Positions 1 to 7,351 of a stretch of 64,000 bases of DNA are shown here, in pieces. The DNA is taken from positions 19,887 through 83,886 of the forward strand of contig JAETOE010000016.1 of assembly GCA_021771815.1 (NCBI GenBank), read 5' to 3'. The position numbers and the translations under genes are program-made. Source of the DNA: Roseburia hominis (lineage in GTDB: Bacteria > Bacillota > Clostridia > Lachnospirales > Lachnospiraceae). Under the pieces are notes generated by a model. It made no database searches, was not told the origin of the DNA, and saw nothing but the letters and a program-made list of their open reading frames with translations. The first letter of the stretch is position 1. The number at the start of each line of letters is the position of its first letter.

Positions 1-2
1 AG

Positions 3-1292
3 AGCGTAGGCATTAACTGGAGCTTTTCCCCGGTGTGCGATCTGGATTTCAATTACCGCAATCCGATTACGAATGTGAGAAGCTATGGAAGTGATAAGGA
101 GCGGGTAAAGCGGAACACAGAACTCTATGTCAGGACCATGCAGAGCTGCGGGATGGCAGCCTGTGCGAAGCATTTTCCGGGGGATGGGGTGGATTTTAGG
201 GATCAGCATCTGCATCCTACATACAACAGCCTGCCGGCGGAGGAGTGGTATGCCTCTTACGGAGCGATTTATAAAAATTTGATTCAAAACGGTCTGATGA
301 GCATTATGGCGGGGCATATTGTGCAGCCGAACGTCGCGCGGGATATCAACCCCGGTCTTAGCTTTGCGGATTGTCTTCCGGCATCGCAGAGCAGGGAACT
401 TCTGACCGGAGTGCTGCGGGAAAAGTACGGATTTAACGGCGTGATCACCACTGATGCTACGATCATGGGCGGCTATTGTATGGCGATGGAGAGACGATAT
501 GCGCTTCCCCGCTCGATTATGGCGGGATGCGACATGCTTGTATTTAATACGAATTTTGCGGAGGACTACGCCTATCTGCTCGACGGAGTCAGGGAAGGAC
601 TTCTGACAGAGGAGCGTCTGGATGAGGCGGTGGAGCGGATTCTTGCGCTAAAGGCATGTGTATGCAAAATCCGCGGCATGACAGAGGAATGGGAGTGCCC
701 GGACGATAGAGACGAAGAACGGGCAGCAGAAGAGACGGAGGCAGCCCGCTGGCACCGGGAATGTGCGGATAAAGCGATAACATTGATGAAAAATGTCAAT
801 CCAGAGGTTCTTCCGGTGACAAAAGAAAAGTATGACAGCATCCGTTTGATCTCCCTTGGAAAAGACCGGATAGCGGAGGGCAGCATCACAGAAATTGCGC
901 AGGAGCTTTTGCAAAAAAGGGGATTTGAGACGGAGCGATACGAACCATATGCGGACGATCTGCACGGCTGCAGGGATCTTTCCAAAAGAAGGCTGACGCT
1001 GTATCTTGCCAATTATGAGCAGGCAAGCAACCAGACGGAGGTGCGTATACACTGGTGCGAAAAGCATGCGCTGGATTCTCCGCGTTTTCTCAACGAGGAG
1101 GACTGCATTTTTGTATCGTTTGCCAACCCGTATCATCTGCAGGATGTGCCGAGAATCAAGACCTATATCAACGCCTACACTGCGACGCGGGGAACCATCG
1201 AGGCCGTCGTTGAAAAGATGCTCGGGGAAAGCGAATTTAAGGGCATAAGCCCGGTCGATGCATTCTGCGGACTTCCCGATGCGAGGTTGTAA
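3..1292 (+). CDS. Glycoside hydrolase family 3 protein (NagZ-like), 5' end outside window
   Basis: The reading frame is open from the first bases of the window (it reads SVGINWSFSPVCDLD), so the start lies upstream; the GTG at 33 is internal. The KHFPG motif followed by DQHL matches the loop that carries the unusual catalytic His of NagZ-type GH3 enzymes, and VITTDA holds the expected nucleophile Asp. These enzymes cleave beta-N-acetylglucosaminides, and some relatives are phosphorylases. About 220 residues follow the barrel and look like the second GH3 domain. No signal peptide can be judged because the N-terminus is missing. It lies 38 bp before a beta-phosphoglucomutase gene, so carbohydrate use is the likely role. 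The exact substrate is not readable. Confidence 0.85.
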   Translation, partial: SVGINWSFSPVCDLDFNYRNPITNVRSYGSDKERVKRNTELYVRTMQSCGMAACAKHFPGDGVDFRDQHLHPTYNSLPAEEWYASYGAIYKNLIQNGLMSIMAGHIVQPNVARDINPGLSFADCLPASQSRELLTGVLREKYGFNGVITTDATIMGGYCMAMERRYALPRSIMAGCDMLVFNTNFAEDYAYLLDGVREGLLTEERLDEAVERILALKACVCKIRGMTEEWECPDDRDEERAAEETEAARWHRECADKAITLMKNVNPEVLPVTKEKYDSIRLISLGKDRIAEGSITEIAQELLQKRGFETERYEPYADDLHGCRDLSKRRLTLYLANYEQASNQTEVRIHWCEKHALDSPRFLNEEDCIFVSFANPYHLQDVPRIKTYINAYTATRGTIEAVVEKMLGESEFKGISPVDAFCGLPDARL

Positions 1293-1330
1293 ACAGCATC
1301 AGGCACACAAAAGAGAGGAGGCAGTAAGAA

Positions 1331-1972
1331 ATGAAATATAAAGGCATTATTTTCGATCTGGACGGGGTGATTTGCTTTACGGATCAATTTCATTATCAGG
1401 CATGGAAAAAGATGGCGGATGAGACCGGCATATATTTTGATGAAGTAATCAACAACCGTCTCCGAGGAGTCAGTCGGATGGAAAGCCTCAATATTATTTT
1501 AGAGCGTGCAAAGCGCGTCTATTCCGACGATGAGAAGGAGGCGCTTGCGGAAAAGAAAAACCGGCTCTATGTAGAATTCCTGCAGAAGATGAGCCCTGCG
1601 GATTTGAAAATGGAAGTGAAGGAAACCTTAGAGGCGCTGCGTAGAGTGGGCTATAAGCTTGCGATCGGTTCCTCCAGCAAAAATGCAAAATTGATCTTGG
1701 AAAGACTGGGGCTGGACGATTTTTTTGACGCAGTCAGCGACGGAACCAATATCACTCGCTCCAAGCCTGACCCGGAGGTTTTCTTAATAGCGGCGGAGTA
1801 TTTAAAGCTTGCCCCGAAGGAGTGTCTTGTTGTGGAGGATGCATTGGCGGGAATTGACGCAGCCGTTTCGGGAGGCTTTGACAGCGCGGGAATAGGCGAA
1901 GCGGCATCACATGAAAAGGTGACATACCCGATTGCACGCTTTTCACAGCTTTTGGAAATCGAGGAAGGTTAG
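1331..1972 (+). CDS. pgmB: Beta-phosphoglucomutase (HAD superfamily)
   Basis: A 213-residue cytoplasmic protein of normal family length. HAD motif I is FDLDGV near residue 8 (nucleophile and acid/base Asp), motif II is GSSSKN, motif III is SKPDPEVF and motif IV is VVEDALAGI. The cap segment reading RGVSRMESL is typical of beta-phosphoglucomutase, which interconverts beta-glucose-1-phosphate and glucose-6-phosphate. Such enzymes usually process the product of a disaccharide phosphorylase. None is visible here, but the preceding GH3 gene or genes upstream of the window could supply it. The start has an AGGAGG-like site 8 bases upstream. Confidence 0.9.
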   Translation: MKYKGIIFDLDGVICFTDQFHYQAWKKMADETGIYFDEVINNRLRGVSRMESLNIILERAKRVYSDDEKEALAEKKNRLYVEFLQKMSPADLKMEVKETLEALRRVGYKLAIGSSSKNAKLILERLGLDDFFDAVSDGTNITRSKPDPEVFLIAAEYLKLAPKECLVVEDALAGIDAAVSGGFDSAGIGEAASHEKVTYPIARFSQLLEIEEG

Positions 1973-1984
1973 AGGGGAAGTTTC

Positions 1985-2112
1985 ATGAGAAGGAGTATCG
2001 GGGTTAAAGTATTTACTATGCTTTTTGTTATGGGTGCGACATTTTTATTGCGATGGTATCCAATATAAATGCATTGGCGGTAGTGCGGGATAATGGGAAG
2101 ATAGTCCGATAG
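1985..2112 (+). pseudogene. Frameshifted N-terminal remnant of a membrane receptor (MCP-like)
   Basis: From ATG 1985 the frame reads MRRSIGVKVFTMLFVMGATF and then runs into a stop at 2066. In another frame from about 2041 it continues FIAMVSNINALAVV to a stop at 2110. Joined, these give a short basic start, a membrane helix and the beginning of a periplasmic part, much like the N-terminus of clostridial methyl-accepting chemotaxis proteins. The break lies at a T-rich stretch. No downstream sensor or signalling domain remains. Family assignment is by appearance only. Confidence 0.45.
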
Positions 2113-2153
2113 AGGGAACGGTGTAGAGATTTTAATTTTTTACATAACAGCTA

Positions 2154-2184
2154 TTGACTTAGAGTCAACTCCAGGTTGTACAAT
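2154..2184 (+). promoter_or_regulatory. MerR-type promoter with 19-bp spacer and operator dyad
   Basis: TTGACT (2154–2159) and TACAAT (2179–2184) are separated by 19 bp, the overlong spacer typical of MerR-family activated promoters. The spacer holds the imperfect dyad CTTAGAGT-CA-ACTCCAGG (2158–2175; 6 of 8 positions match between arms). It resembles the CTTAAAG-N4-CTTTAAG sites of AdhR/NmlR-like aldehyde-responsive regulators. The next gene is an alcohol dehydrogenase, a fitting target. No MerR gene is in the window. Confidence 0.75.
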
Positions 2185-2233
2185 CGATATAGCCATTGGG
2201 ACTGGTGAGACAAATAATAAGGAGGACGATTGT

Positions 2234-3397
2234 ATGCAAAATTTTGATTATCAGACACCTACCAGACTGATTTTTGGCAAGGGCGTGATTTCCGGTCTGC
2301 CGGAGGTGATGAAACCGTTCGGAAGAAAGATTCTGATGACTTACGGAGGCGGGAGCATTAAGAAGCTGGGGCTTTATGACAAAGTAAAGGAATTGCTTTC
2401 GGATTATGAAATTTATGAGCTGCCGGACATCCAGCCGAATCCAAAGTACGACCCCAGTGTTTTAGATGGCGTCCGCATTTGCAAGGAGAAGCAGATCGAC
2501 GTAATTCTTTCCGTAGGCGGGGGCAGCGTGCTGGATTGTTCCAAGGCAATCGCCGCCGGGGCGAAGTATGAAAGTGACCCGTGGGATCTGATTTCCTATA
2601 AAGTCAAGGCAAAAGCCGCGCTTCCCATTGTGGACATTCTGACGCTGGCGGCCACTGGCAGCGAGTATGACTGCGGAGGAGTGATCTCCCGCACCGAGAC
2701 GAACGATAAAATCGGCTATGTGGATCCGCTGTTGTTCCCTGTCTGCTCCATCCTTGACCCGGTCTATACTTTTACAGTATCGAAGAAGCAGACGGCTGCG
2801 GGCTGTGCGGACGCTATGAACCATATTATGGAGCAGTATTTCACGGAAGATACCACACTGCTGAATGACGGTTTCTGCGAGGCAGGGCTGAAAAGCCTGA
2901 TGGTCAATGCGAAAAAGTGTCTGGAAAATCCGGAGGATTATACTGCGAGGGCGGAAATGATGCAGGTCTGCACCTATGGCTGCAATGGAATCTATGCGCT
3001 TGGGAACAGCGCTTCCGGCTGGCCGTGCCACGGTATGGAACACGCGCTGAGCGCTTATTACGACATTACCCACGGCGAGGGGCTTGCGATCATTACGCCC
3101 AGATGGATGAAGCATATTTTAAACGACAGGACCGTGGGACGGTTTGTGAAGTACGGCGTGAATGTGTTCGGGATCGACAGCAGCCTTGAACGGTACGAAA
3201 TCGCAGAGAAAGCAATCGAGGAAACCTACCGTTTCTTCGAGTCTATCGGAATCCCGATGCATTTAAAGGACGTGGGAATCGATGAGAGCAGGCTTTCCGA
3301 GATGGCGCATCATGTCGCTGTGAACGAGGGACTGGAGAACGCCTATGCGCCGCTTTTGGAGCAGGATATTCTGGATATTTTCAAGGCGTCCCTGTAA
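2234..3397 (+). CDS. Iron-containing alcohol dehydrogenase (butanol dehydrogenase type)
   Basis: A 387-residue cytoplasmic enzyme of normal length for group III alcohol dehydrogenases, which reduce aldehydes with NAD(P)H. The Rossmann part carries GGGSVLDCSKAIA near residue 96. The metal-binding half shows GCADAMNHIMEQYF and the His-rich segment GWPCHGMEHALSAYYDITHG near residues 258–277. It resembles YqhD/BdhA enzymes. An AGGAGG site precedes the ATG. The MerR-type promoter at 2154–2184 suggests induction by aldehyde or electrophile stress, and an aldo/keto reductase remnant follows, a common partner in such regulons. Confidence 0.9.
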   Translation: MQNFDYQTPTRLIFGKGVISGLPEVMKPFGRKILMTYGGGSIKKLGLYDKVKELLSDYEIYELPDIQPNPKYDPSVLDGVRICKEKQIDVILSVGGGSVLDCSKAIAAGAKYESDPWDLISYKVKAKAALPIVDILTLAATGSEYDCGGVISRTETNDKIGYVDPLLFPVCSILDPVYTFTVSKKQTAAGCADAMNHIMEQYFTEDTTLLNDGFCEAGLKSLMVNAKKCLENPEDYTARAEMMQVCTYGCNGIYALGNSASGWPCHGMEHALSAYYDITHGEGLAIITPRWMKHILNDRTVGRFVKYGVNVFGIDSSLERYEIAEKAIEETYRFFESIGIPMHLKDVGIDESRLSEMAHHVAVNEGLENAYAPLLEQDILDIFKASL

Positions 3398-3420
3398 ACG
3401 GCTGTAGGGGAATTGACGGC

Positions 3421-3867
3421 ATGCTGTCGCGCCTTGGGGCAGACTATCTGGATTTATATCAGATTCACCGCTTTGACTATGATACGCCAGCGGAAGAGAC
3501 AATGGAAACATTGGATTCTTTGGTAAAAGCAGGAAAAGTTCGGGCGCTGACAGGCGGTCATTATGATGGAACCGGTCAAGGGAGGTGCGCTTGTAAATGT
3601 CCCGAAGGAATCAGAGCGGATTTTGAAGGCGCAAAAACCGGAATTATCTGTTGCGTCAAGGGCGATCCGTTTTACGGCAACCCATGAAAATGTGATGATG
3701 GTGCTTTCCGGCATGAGCAACATGGAACTGCTATCTATTACAATAATCTGACAGTATCACACGGCAAGGCGTCGGAATGTATCGGCTGCGGTAAATGCGA
3801 GAAACACTGCCCGCAGCATCTGCCGATCCGGGAGTATCTGAAAGATGTCGCAGGGATGTTTGAGTAA
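3421..3867 (+). pseudogene. Aldo/keto reductase, internally deleted and frameshifted
   Basis: Three pieces in three frames follow the order of an aldo/keto reductase. Bases 3421–3550 encode RLGADYLDLYQIHRFDYDTP, the core barrel. From about 3560 a second frame gives MMEPVKGGALVNVP and VMMVLSGMSNMEL, the C-terminal half of ferredoxin-type reductases. From about 3738 a third frame gives CIGCGKCEKHCP, a [4Fe-4S] motif, and ends at 3867. The N-terminal third and the middle of the barrel are missing. The first piece resembles classical reductases and the later ones the iron–sulfur type, so it may be either a decayed single gene or a chimera. Confidence 0.75.
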
Positions 3868-3911
3868 AATTTCCATATGTAATTTCTAGTGCAAAAGTTT
3901 GACAACCGGAT

Positions 3912-3977
3912 GCTCTTGTTGAGAAAGATTCTGTCATTACAGCGCTTAAAAAGCAACTTACAGAAGCACAAAAATAA
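3912..3977 (+). pseudogene. 3' tail remnant of a second Rpn-type nuclease gene
   Basis: This 66-bp stretch encodes ALVEKDSVITALKKQLTEAQK and a stop. It matches the last 21 residues of the intact gene ending at 5131 (ALAEKDSVIAELKKQLAEAQK) with only four substitutions. Nothing upstream belongs to the same gene, so it is the relic of a related copy. The rest of 3868–4240 is AT-rich and holds a degenerate repeat but no gene. Confidence 0.75.
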
Positions 3978-4154
3978 TTTGTAAACACCTTTGCTTTTTG
4001 TGTATTCCTACAAAAATAAACGCATTTTCTTGACTCCCGAAATACTTTTGTGTTACGGTTTTCTTGATAATATTTCATTAATATTATCCTATTCCCGGAA
4101 AGTTCTTGCTTTCTGCCTGGTCTACGATTTTCCGGCATTTCGCCGTCAACTCCT

Positions 4155-4224
4155 GATATCACGTTTGTATAGTTTTATACCGCTCTTCGGATATCATGTT
4201 CCTACAGTTTTATATCACATGTTA
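4155..4224 (+). repeat. Two degenerate 35-bp direct repeats upstream of the Rpn gene
   Basis: Copies start at 4155 and 4190. The first 27 bases (GATATCA..GTT...TAGTTTTATA type) agree at about 22 positions, after which similarity fades. They lie just before the start of the Rpn-type gene and may hold its promoter or be decay products of mobile DNA. No function is shown by the sequence. Confidence 0.4.
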
Positions 4225-4240
4225 CAAAAGAAAGGAACTT

Positions 4241-5131
4241 ATGCTTATGGCAAAAACCTCAGCTACACCGTCTCAATCGGTATCTTATCTGGATGCCACC
4301 GGGCCCATCCGCTACGGCATGACCAATGACTATATGTTTCGTTCGGTCTTGCAGAACAACAATTACGTACTGAAAGGACTCATCTGTTCCCTTCTGCACT
4401 TACAGCCTGACGAAGTCACATCCGTCGTCATCACCAATCCGATCAAGCCCGGCGACTCCGCGGATGATAAGGAATTTATTCTGGATATTGATATACTCAT
4501 GAATGATAGTACCTCCATCAACCTGGAAATGCAGATGGCCTATCAGGTTGACTGGCAGGAACGCTCCTTAAGCTATCTCTGCCGTTCTTTTGACAATCTC
4601 TGCCGCGGCGCCCGCTATGGCAAGACCCGGCCCACCATCCACATCGGCTTTTTGAACTTCACACCCGACAGGAACGCGGCGCCCGAATTTTATGCCAGCT
4701 ATCGACTTTTAAATGAGAAAACCCACCAATCCTATAGTGACAAATTCATCCTCCGTGTGGTAAACTTGAAACAGATAGATTTGGCCACCGAGGAAGACCG
4801 CGCCAGCCGGATTGACTACTGGGCCCGCCTCTTCACCGCAGCTTCATGGGAGGAGATTAAAATGATTGCACAAAATGATTCGTTTCTTTCTGCCGCATTA
4901 CAATCCATGTATGAATCGAATGCCGACGAGATCACCCGGCAGAAGTGCCGCGCCAGGGAAGAATATTGCAAGCTGGAGCGCGCCTTGGAGGAAACAACGG
5001 ACGAAGTTGCAGCGTTAAACCGACAGCTTGCGGAAAGAGATTCTGTTATTGCAGAGAAGGATTCTGCTCTTGCAGAGAAGGATTCCGTCATCGCCGAACT
5101 CAAAAAGCAGCTTGCAGAAGCACAAAAATAA
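4241..5131 (+). CDS. Rpn family recombination-promoting nuclease / PD-(D/E)XK transposase-like protein
   Basis: About 296 residues. The N-terminal part, RYGMTNDYMFRSVLQ, and the segment FILDIDILMND followed by INLEMQM give the PD-(D/E)XK pattern (Asp, then Glu-x-Gln) of the Rpn/PDDEXK family. Members nick DNA and are abundant, repeated genes in Lachnospiraceae. The C-terminus is a charged coiled coil with seven-residue units (SVIAEKD, SALAEKD, SVIAELK). Starts at 4241 or 4247 both fit the AAAGGA site at 4231–4236. A related relic lies at 3912–3977 and another family fragment at 20.1–20.6 kb. The next operon is Wadjet, so this is an accessory island. Confidence 0.8.
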   Translation: MLMAKTSATPSQSVSYLDATGPIRYGMTNDYMFRSVLQNNNYVLKGLICSLLHLQPDEVTSVVITNPIKPGDSADDKEFILDIDILMNDSTSINLEMQMAYQVDWQERSLSYLCRSFDNLCRGARYGKTRPTIHIGFLNFTPDRNAAPEFYASYRLLNEKTHQSYSDKFILRVVNLKQIDLATEEDRASRIDYWARLFTAASWEEIKMIAQNDSFLSAALQSMYESNADEITRQKCRAREEYCKLERALEETTDEVAALNRQLAERDSVIAEKDSALAEKDSVIAELKKQLAEAQK

Positions 5132-5298
5132 TGAGCAGAAAGCCTTTGCGAGACATGCCAGTCTTCCAGGGTACATTCGTCTATTCCGCATATGATTTCC
5201 CCAGATGAACCTGCAGACCAACAGATGATTATTCTTTGAATATCTCAAGGTCGTAATATGAAGACCACAGAAAAGGATAAACATAAGAGGAATCCAAC

Positions 5299-6711
5299 AT
5301 GTTTCACATATTGCCGGAGAATTTTTTTGTACCGCTGGCAGCGCCCGGAAAAATAGCATATTGGGAATGCATTTGTAAGCTGTTTAACGTCATGGATAAT
5401 CAGCTTTCTTTTGGTGTCGAAAGAGATGTTCTCGTAGAAGAATTGCAGTACTATTTTGAGCAGGCGAATGCGGCTTCCATCATGGAGGAGGACGCGGAGG
5501 CAGGCGATGCAAGAAGCAAGGCGAACTGGATGCTGCGCCGCCTGGAATATTACGGCTGGATTGAAATTGAGACGGATAAGAGCTATGTACAGCGTGTCAA
5601 CTTTAAGGAGTACGCGGTCAAAATTATAAAGACACTGACGGAGATTGCAGAGGGCAGACAGATCGAATATCAGGGGTATATTTATACGATCTACAGCCTT
5701 GTCAGAAGCAACACGGACAAGCCGGGAATTGTACTTTTGCAGATATTGGAGAATACGGACTTGTTGGTGACCGGACTGAAAAACTTGAATTCCAGTATCA
5801 AGCATTATATCGATGAATTGACAAAGCATAAGACGGTCGCGGAGATCATGGATGCTCTTTTTAATGATTATATCACGAATATTGTAGATAAAGCTTATCA
5901 CCGTCTTCTGACTTCGGACAATGTGTCGAAATTCCGACCGGAGATCGTGGAGCGGCTTGAGAGCAAAAGCAGAAGCAGAACATACATAGAGAAGGCGAGC
6001 GCAGATATTGCGGGTATCAAAGAAATACCGCAGGGGGAAGCCGAGGAACTGGTATATCACTATATTCGTGAAATTATCGATGCGTTTCAGAACATGGATG
6101 ATATTCTGGTGGAGATCAATCACAAAAATACACAGTATCAGAGGGCGGCGATCAACCGTGCCAAGTTTCTTCTCACCGGGAGTGAGGATATCAGAGGGCA
6201 GCTCAAGGAACTGTTAATTGGTGTCAACGAGCGGATGAATGAGGAGAATTTGGAACTGGGAGGGATTTACCGGATTGATTTCCTCGAAGAATTAGTGCGC
6301 ATTTACAGCATGTCCGTGATAGATGAGAAATCACTGTACGCTCCGATTGAAGGTCGTAAGGAATTTAAGCCGCAGGAAATTGGCGAAGAGGAGCCGGATC
6401 TTATGCTGCGGCGGGATAAGCTGCAAAGAATGGTGGAAAAGATGCAGCGCGTCATGAATCCCGATAAAATTGATTGTTATGTGAAGGCGCATATGGGAGA
6501 AAGCGGACAGATACAGGCGTCGCAGCTTCCATTGGAGAATACGGAGGATTTTGTGAAAATAATATATGTACGTCTGTACGGACAACGCAGGAGTATGAGT
6601 TACACTGTGGAAGCAGGAGAAGAAATAGATCTTTCAGGATACCGGTTCCGCGATTTTACAATTCGTCGGAAGAGCGAAAAGAGAGCGCAAAGCGTGACGA
6701 TGAATATATGA
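5299..6711 (+). CDS. jetA: Wadjet plasmid-defence protein JetA (kleisin-like subunit)
   Basis: A 470-residue, mostly helical soluble protein. Its sequence style and its place at the head of a four-gene operon with DUF4194, MukB-like ATPase and Toprim genes identify it as JetA, most like the DUF5716-type JetA of Clostridia. In Wadjet, JetA is the kleisin that bridges the SMC-like JetC heads and binds JetB; the complex extrudes DNA loops and restricts plasmids. AGAGGA precedes the ATG. The gap to jetB is 25 bp. Assignment to the type III subclass is from memory of family architecture and is less sure than assignment to Wadjet. Confidence 0.85.
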   Translation: MFHILPENFFVPLAAPGKIAYWECICKLFNVMDNQLSFGVERDVLVEELQYYFEQANAASIMEEDAEAGDARSKANWMLRRLEYYGWIEIETDKSYVQRVNFKEYAVKIIKTLTEIAEGRQIEYQGYIYTIYSLVRSNTDKPGIVLLQILENTDLLVTGLKNLNSSIKHYIDELTKHKTVAEIMDALFNDYITNIVDKAYHRLLTSDNVSKFRPEIVERLESKSRSRTYIEKASADIAGIKEIPQGEAEELVYHYIREIIDAFQNMDDILVEINHKNTQYQRAAINRAKFLLTGSEDIRGQLKELLIGVNERMNEENLELGGIYRIDFLEELVRIYSMSVIDEKSLYAPIEGRKEFKPQEIGEEEPDLMLRRDKLQRMVEKMQRVMNPDKIDCYVKAHMGESGQIQASQLPLENTEDFVKIIYVRLYGQRRSMSYTVEAGEEIDLSGYRFRDFTIRRKSEKRAQSVTMNI

Positions 6712-6736
6712 TGAACAAAGGAAGGAATACAGGAGA

Positions 6737-7351
6737 ATGGATTTTTTAGAGGGAATGCTGCAAAGGGATAAGGATGACTTCACAAGAATCTGCAACCGCC
6801 TTTTGAGCAATTGTTTTCTGTGTAAGGGAAATCCTGTGAGCAAAGCTGACTATTACTTTGTGTTAAAATATAAGGAAAAGTTTTCGGAATATCTTTCGCT
6901 GTTGGGGTATCGTCTGGAGATAAACGAAGAATACGGTGTTGTGCAGTTGACGAATCCGCAGAACTATAACCGCTGTAATCTGAAATTATATGAATCCGTT
7001 ATTCTCCTGATTTTGCGAATTCTCTATGACGAGAAAAGGCGAGAATTGTCAACGAGCGATGAGGTCATTATTAATGTCGGGGATATTCATGATAAATTCT
7101 TAAGTCTTAAGATCAGAGACAAAATGCTTGATAAGACAACACTCCGCAATGCGTTAAGCGTCTTCCGGCGATTTCAGATCATAGAGACGTTGGACAAGGA
7201 TCTGGGGAAGGAAGATTCCAGGATTATTATTTTTGATTCCATATTGATGGCAGTCCGCGTGGAGGATATCAAGCAGGCATACGATAAACTGGAAAACTAC
7301 CGGAAGGGAGCAAAAGTGGATGAAGAAATTGACGAGAGTGAAGCTGATTAA
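6737..7351 (+). CDS. jetB: Wadjet protein JetB (DUF4194, KITE-like subunit)
   Basis: A 204-residue protein with the DUF4194 pattern: EYGVVQLTNPQNYNRCNLKLYESVILLILRILYDEKR in two stretches, then a winged-helix-like part (DKTTLRNALSVFRRFQIIETLD). KITE proteins bind the kleisin in SMC complexes (compare MukE and ScpB). The last 32 bases overlap the start of jetC, implying translational coupling and balanced expression. It ends in an acidic tail. No odd residues were noticed. Confidence 0.87.
   Translation: MDFLEGMLQRDKDDFTRICNRLLSNCFLCKGNPVSKADYYFVLKYKEKFSEYLSLLGYRLEINEEYGVVQLTNPQNYNRCNLKLYESVILLILRILYDEKRRELSTSDEVIINVGDIHDKFLSLKIRDKMLDKTTLRNALSVFRRFQIIETLDKDLGKEDSRIIIFDSILMAVRVEDIKQAYDKLENYRKGAKVDEEIDESEAD

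Noticed and set aside
3421..3751. Intact aldo/keto reductase genes
   Set aside because: The pieces lie in three frames, lack the N-terminal third and the middle of the barrel, and end in early stops.
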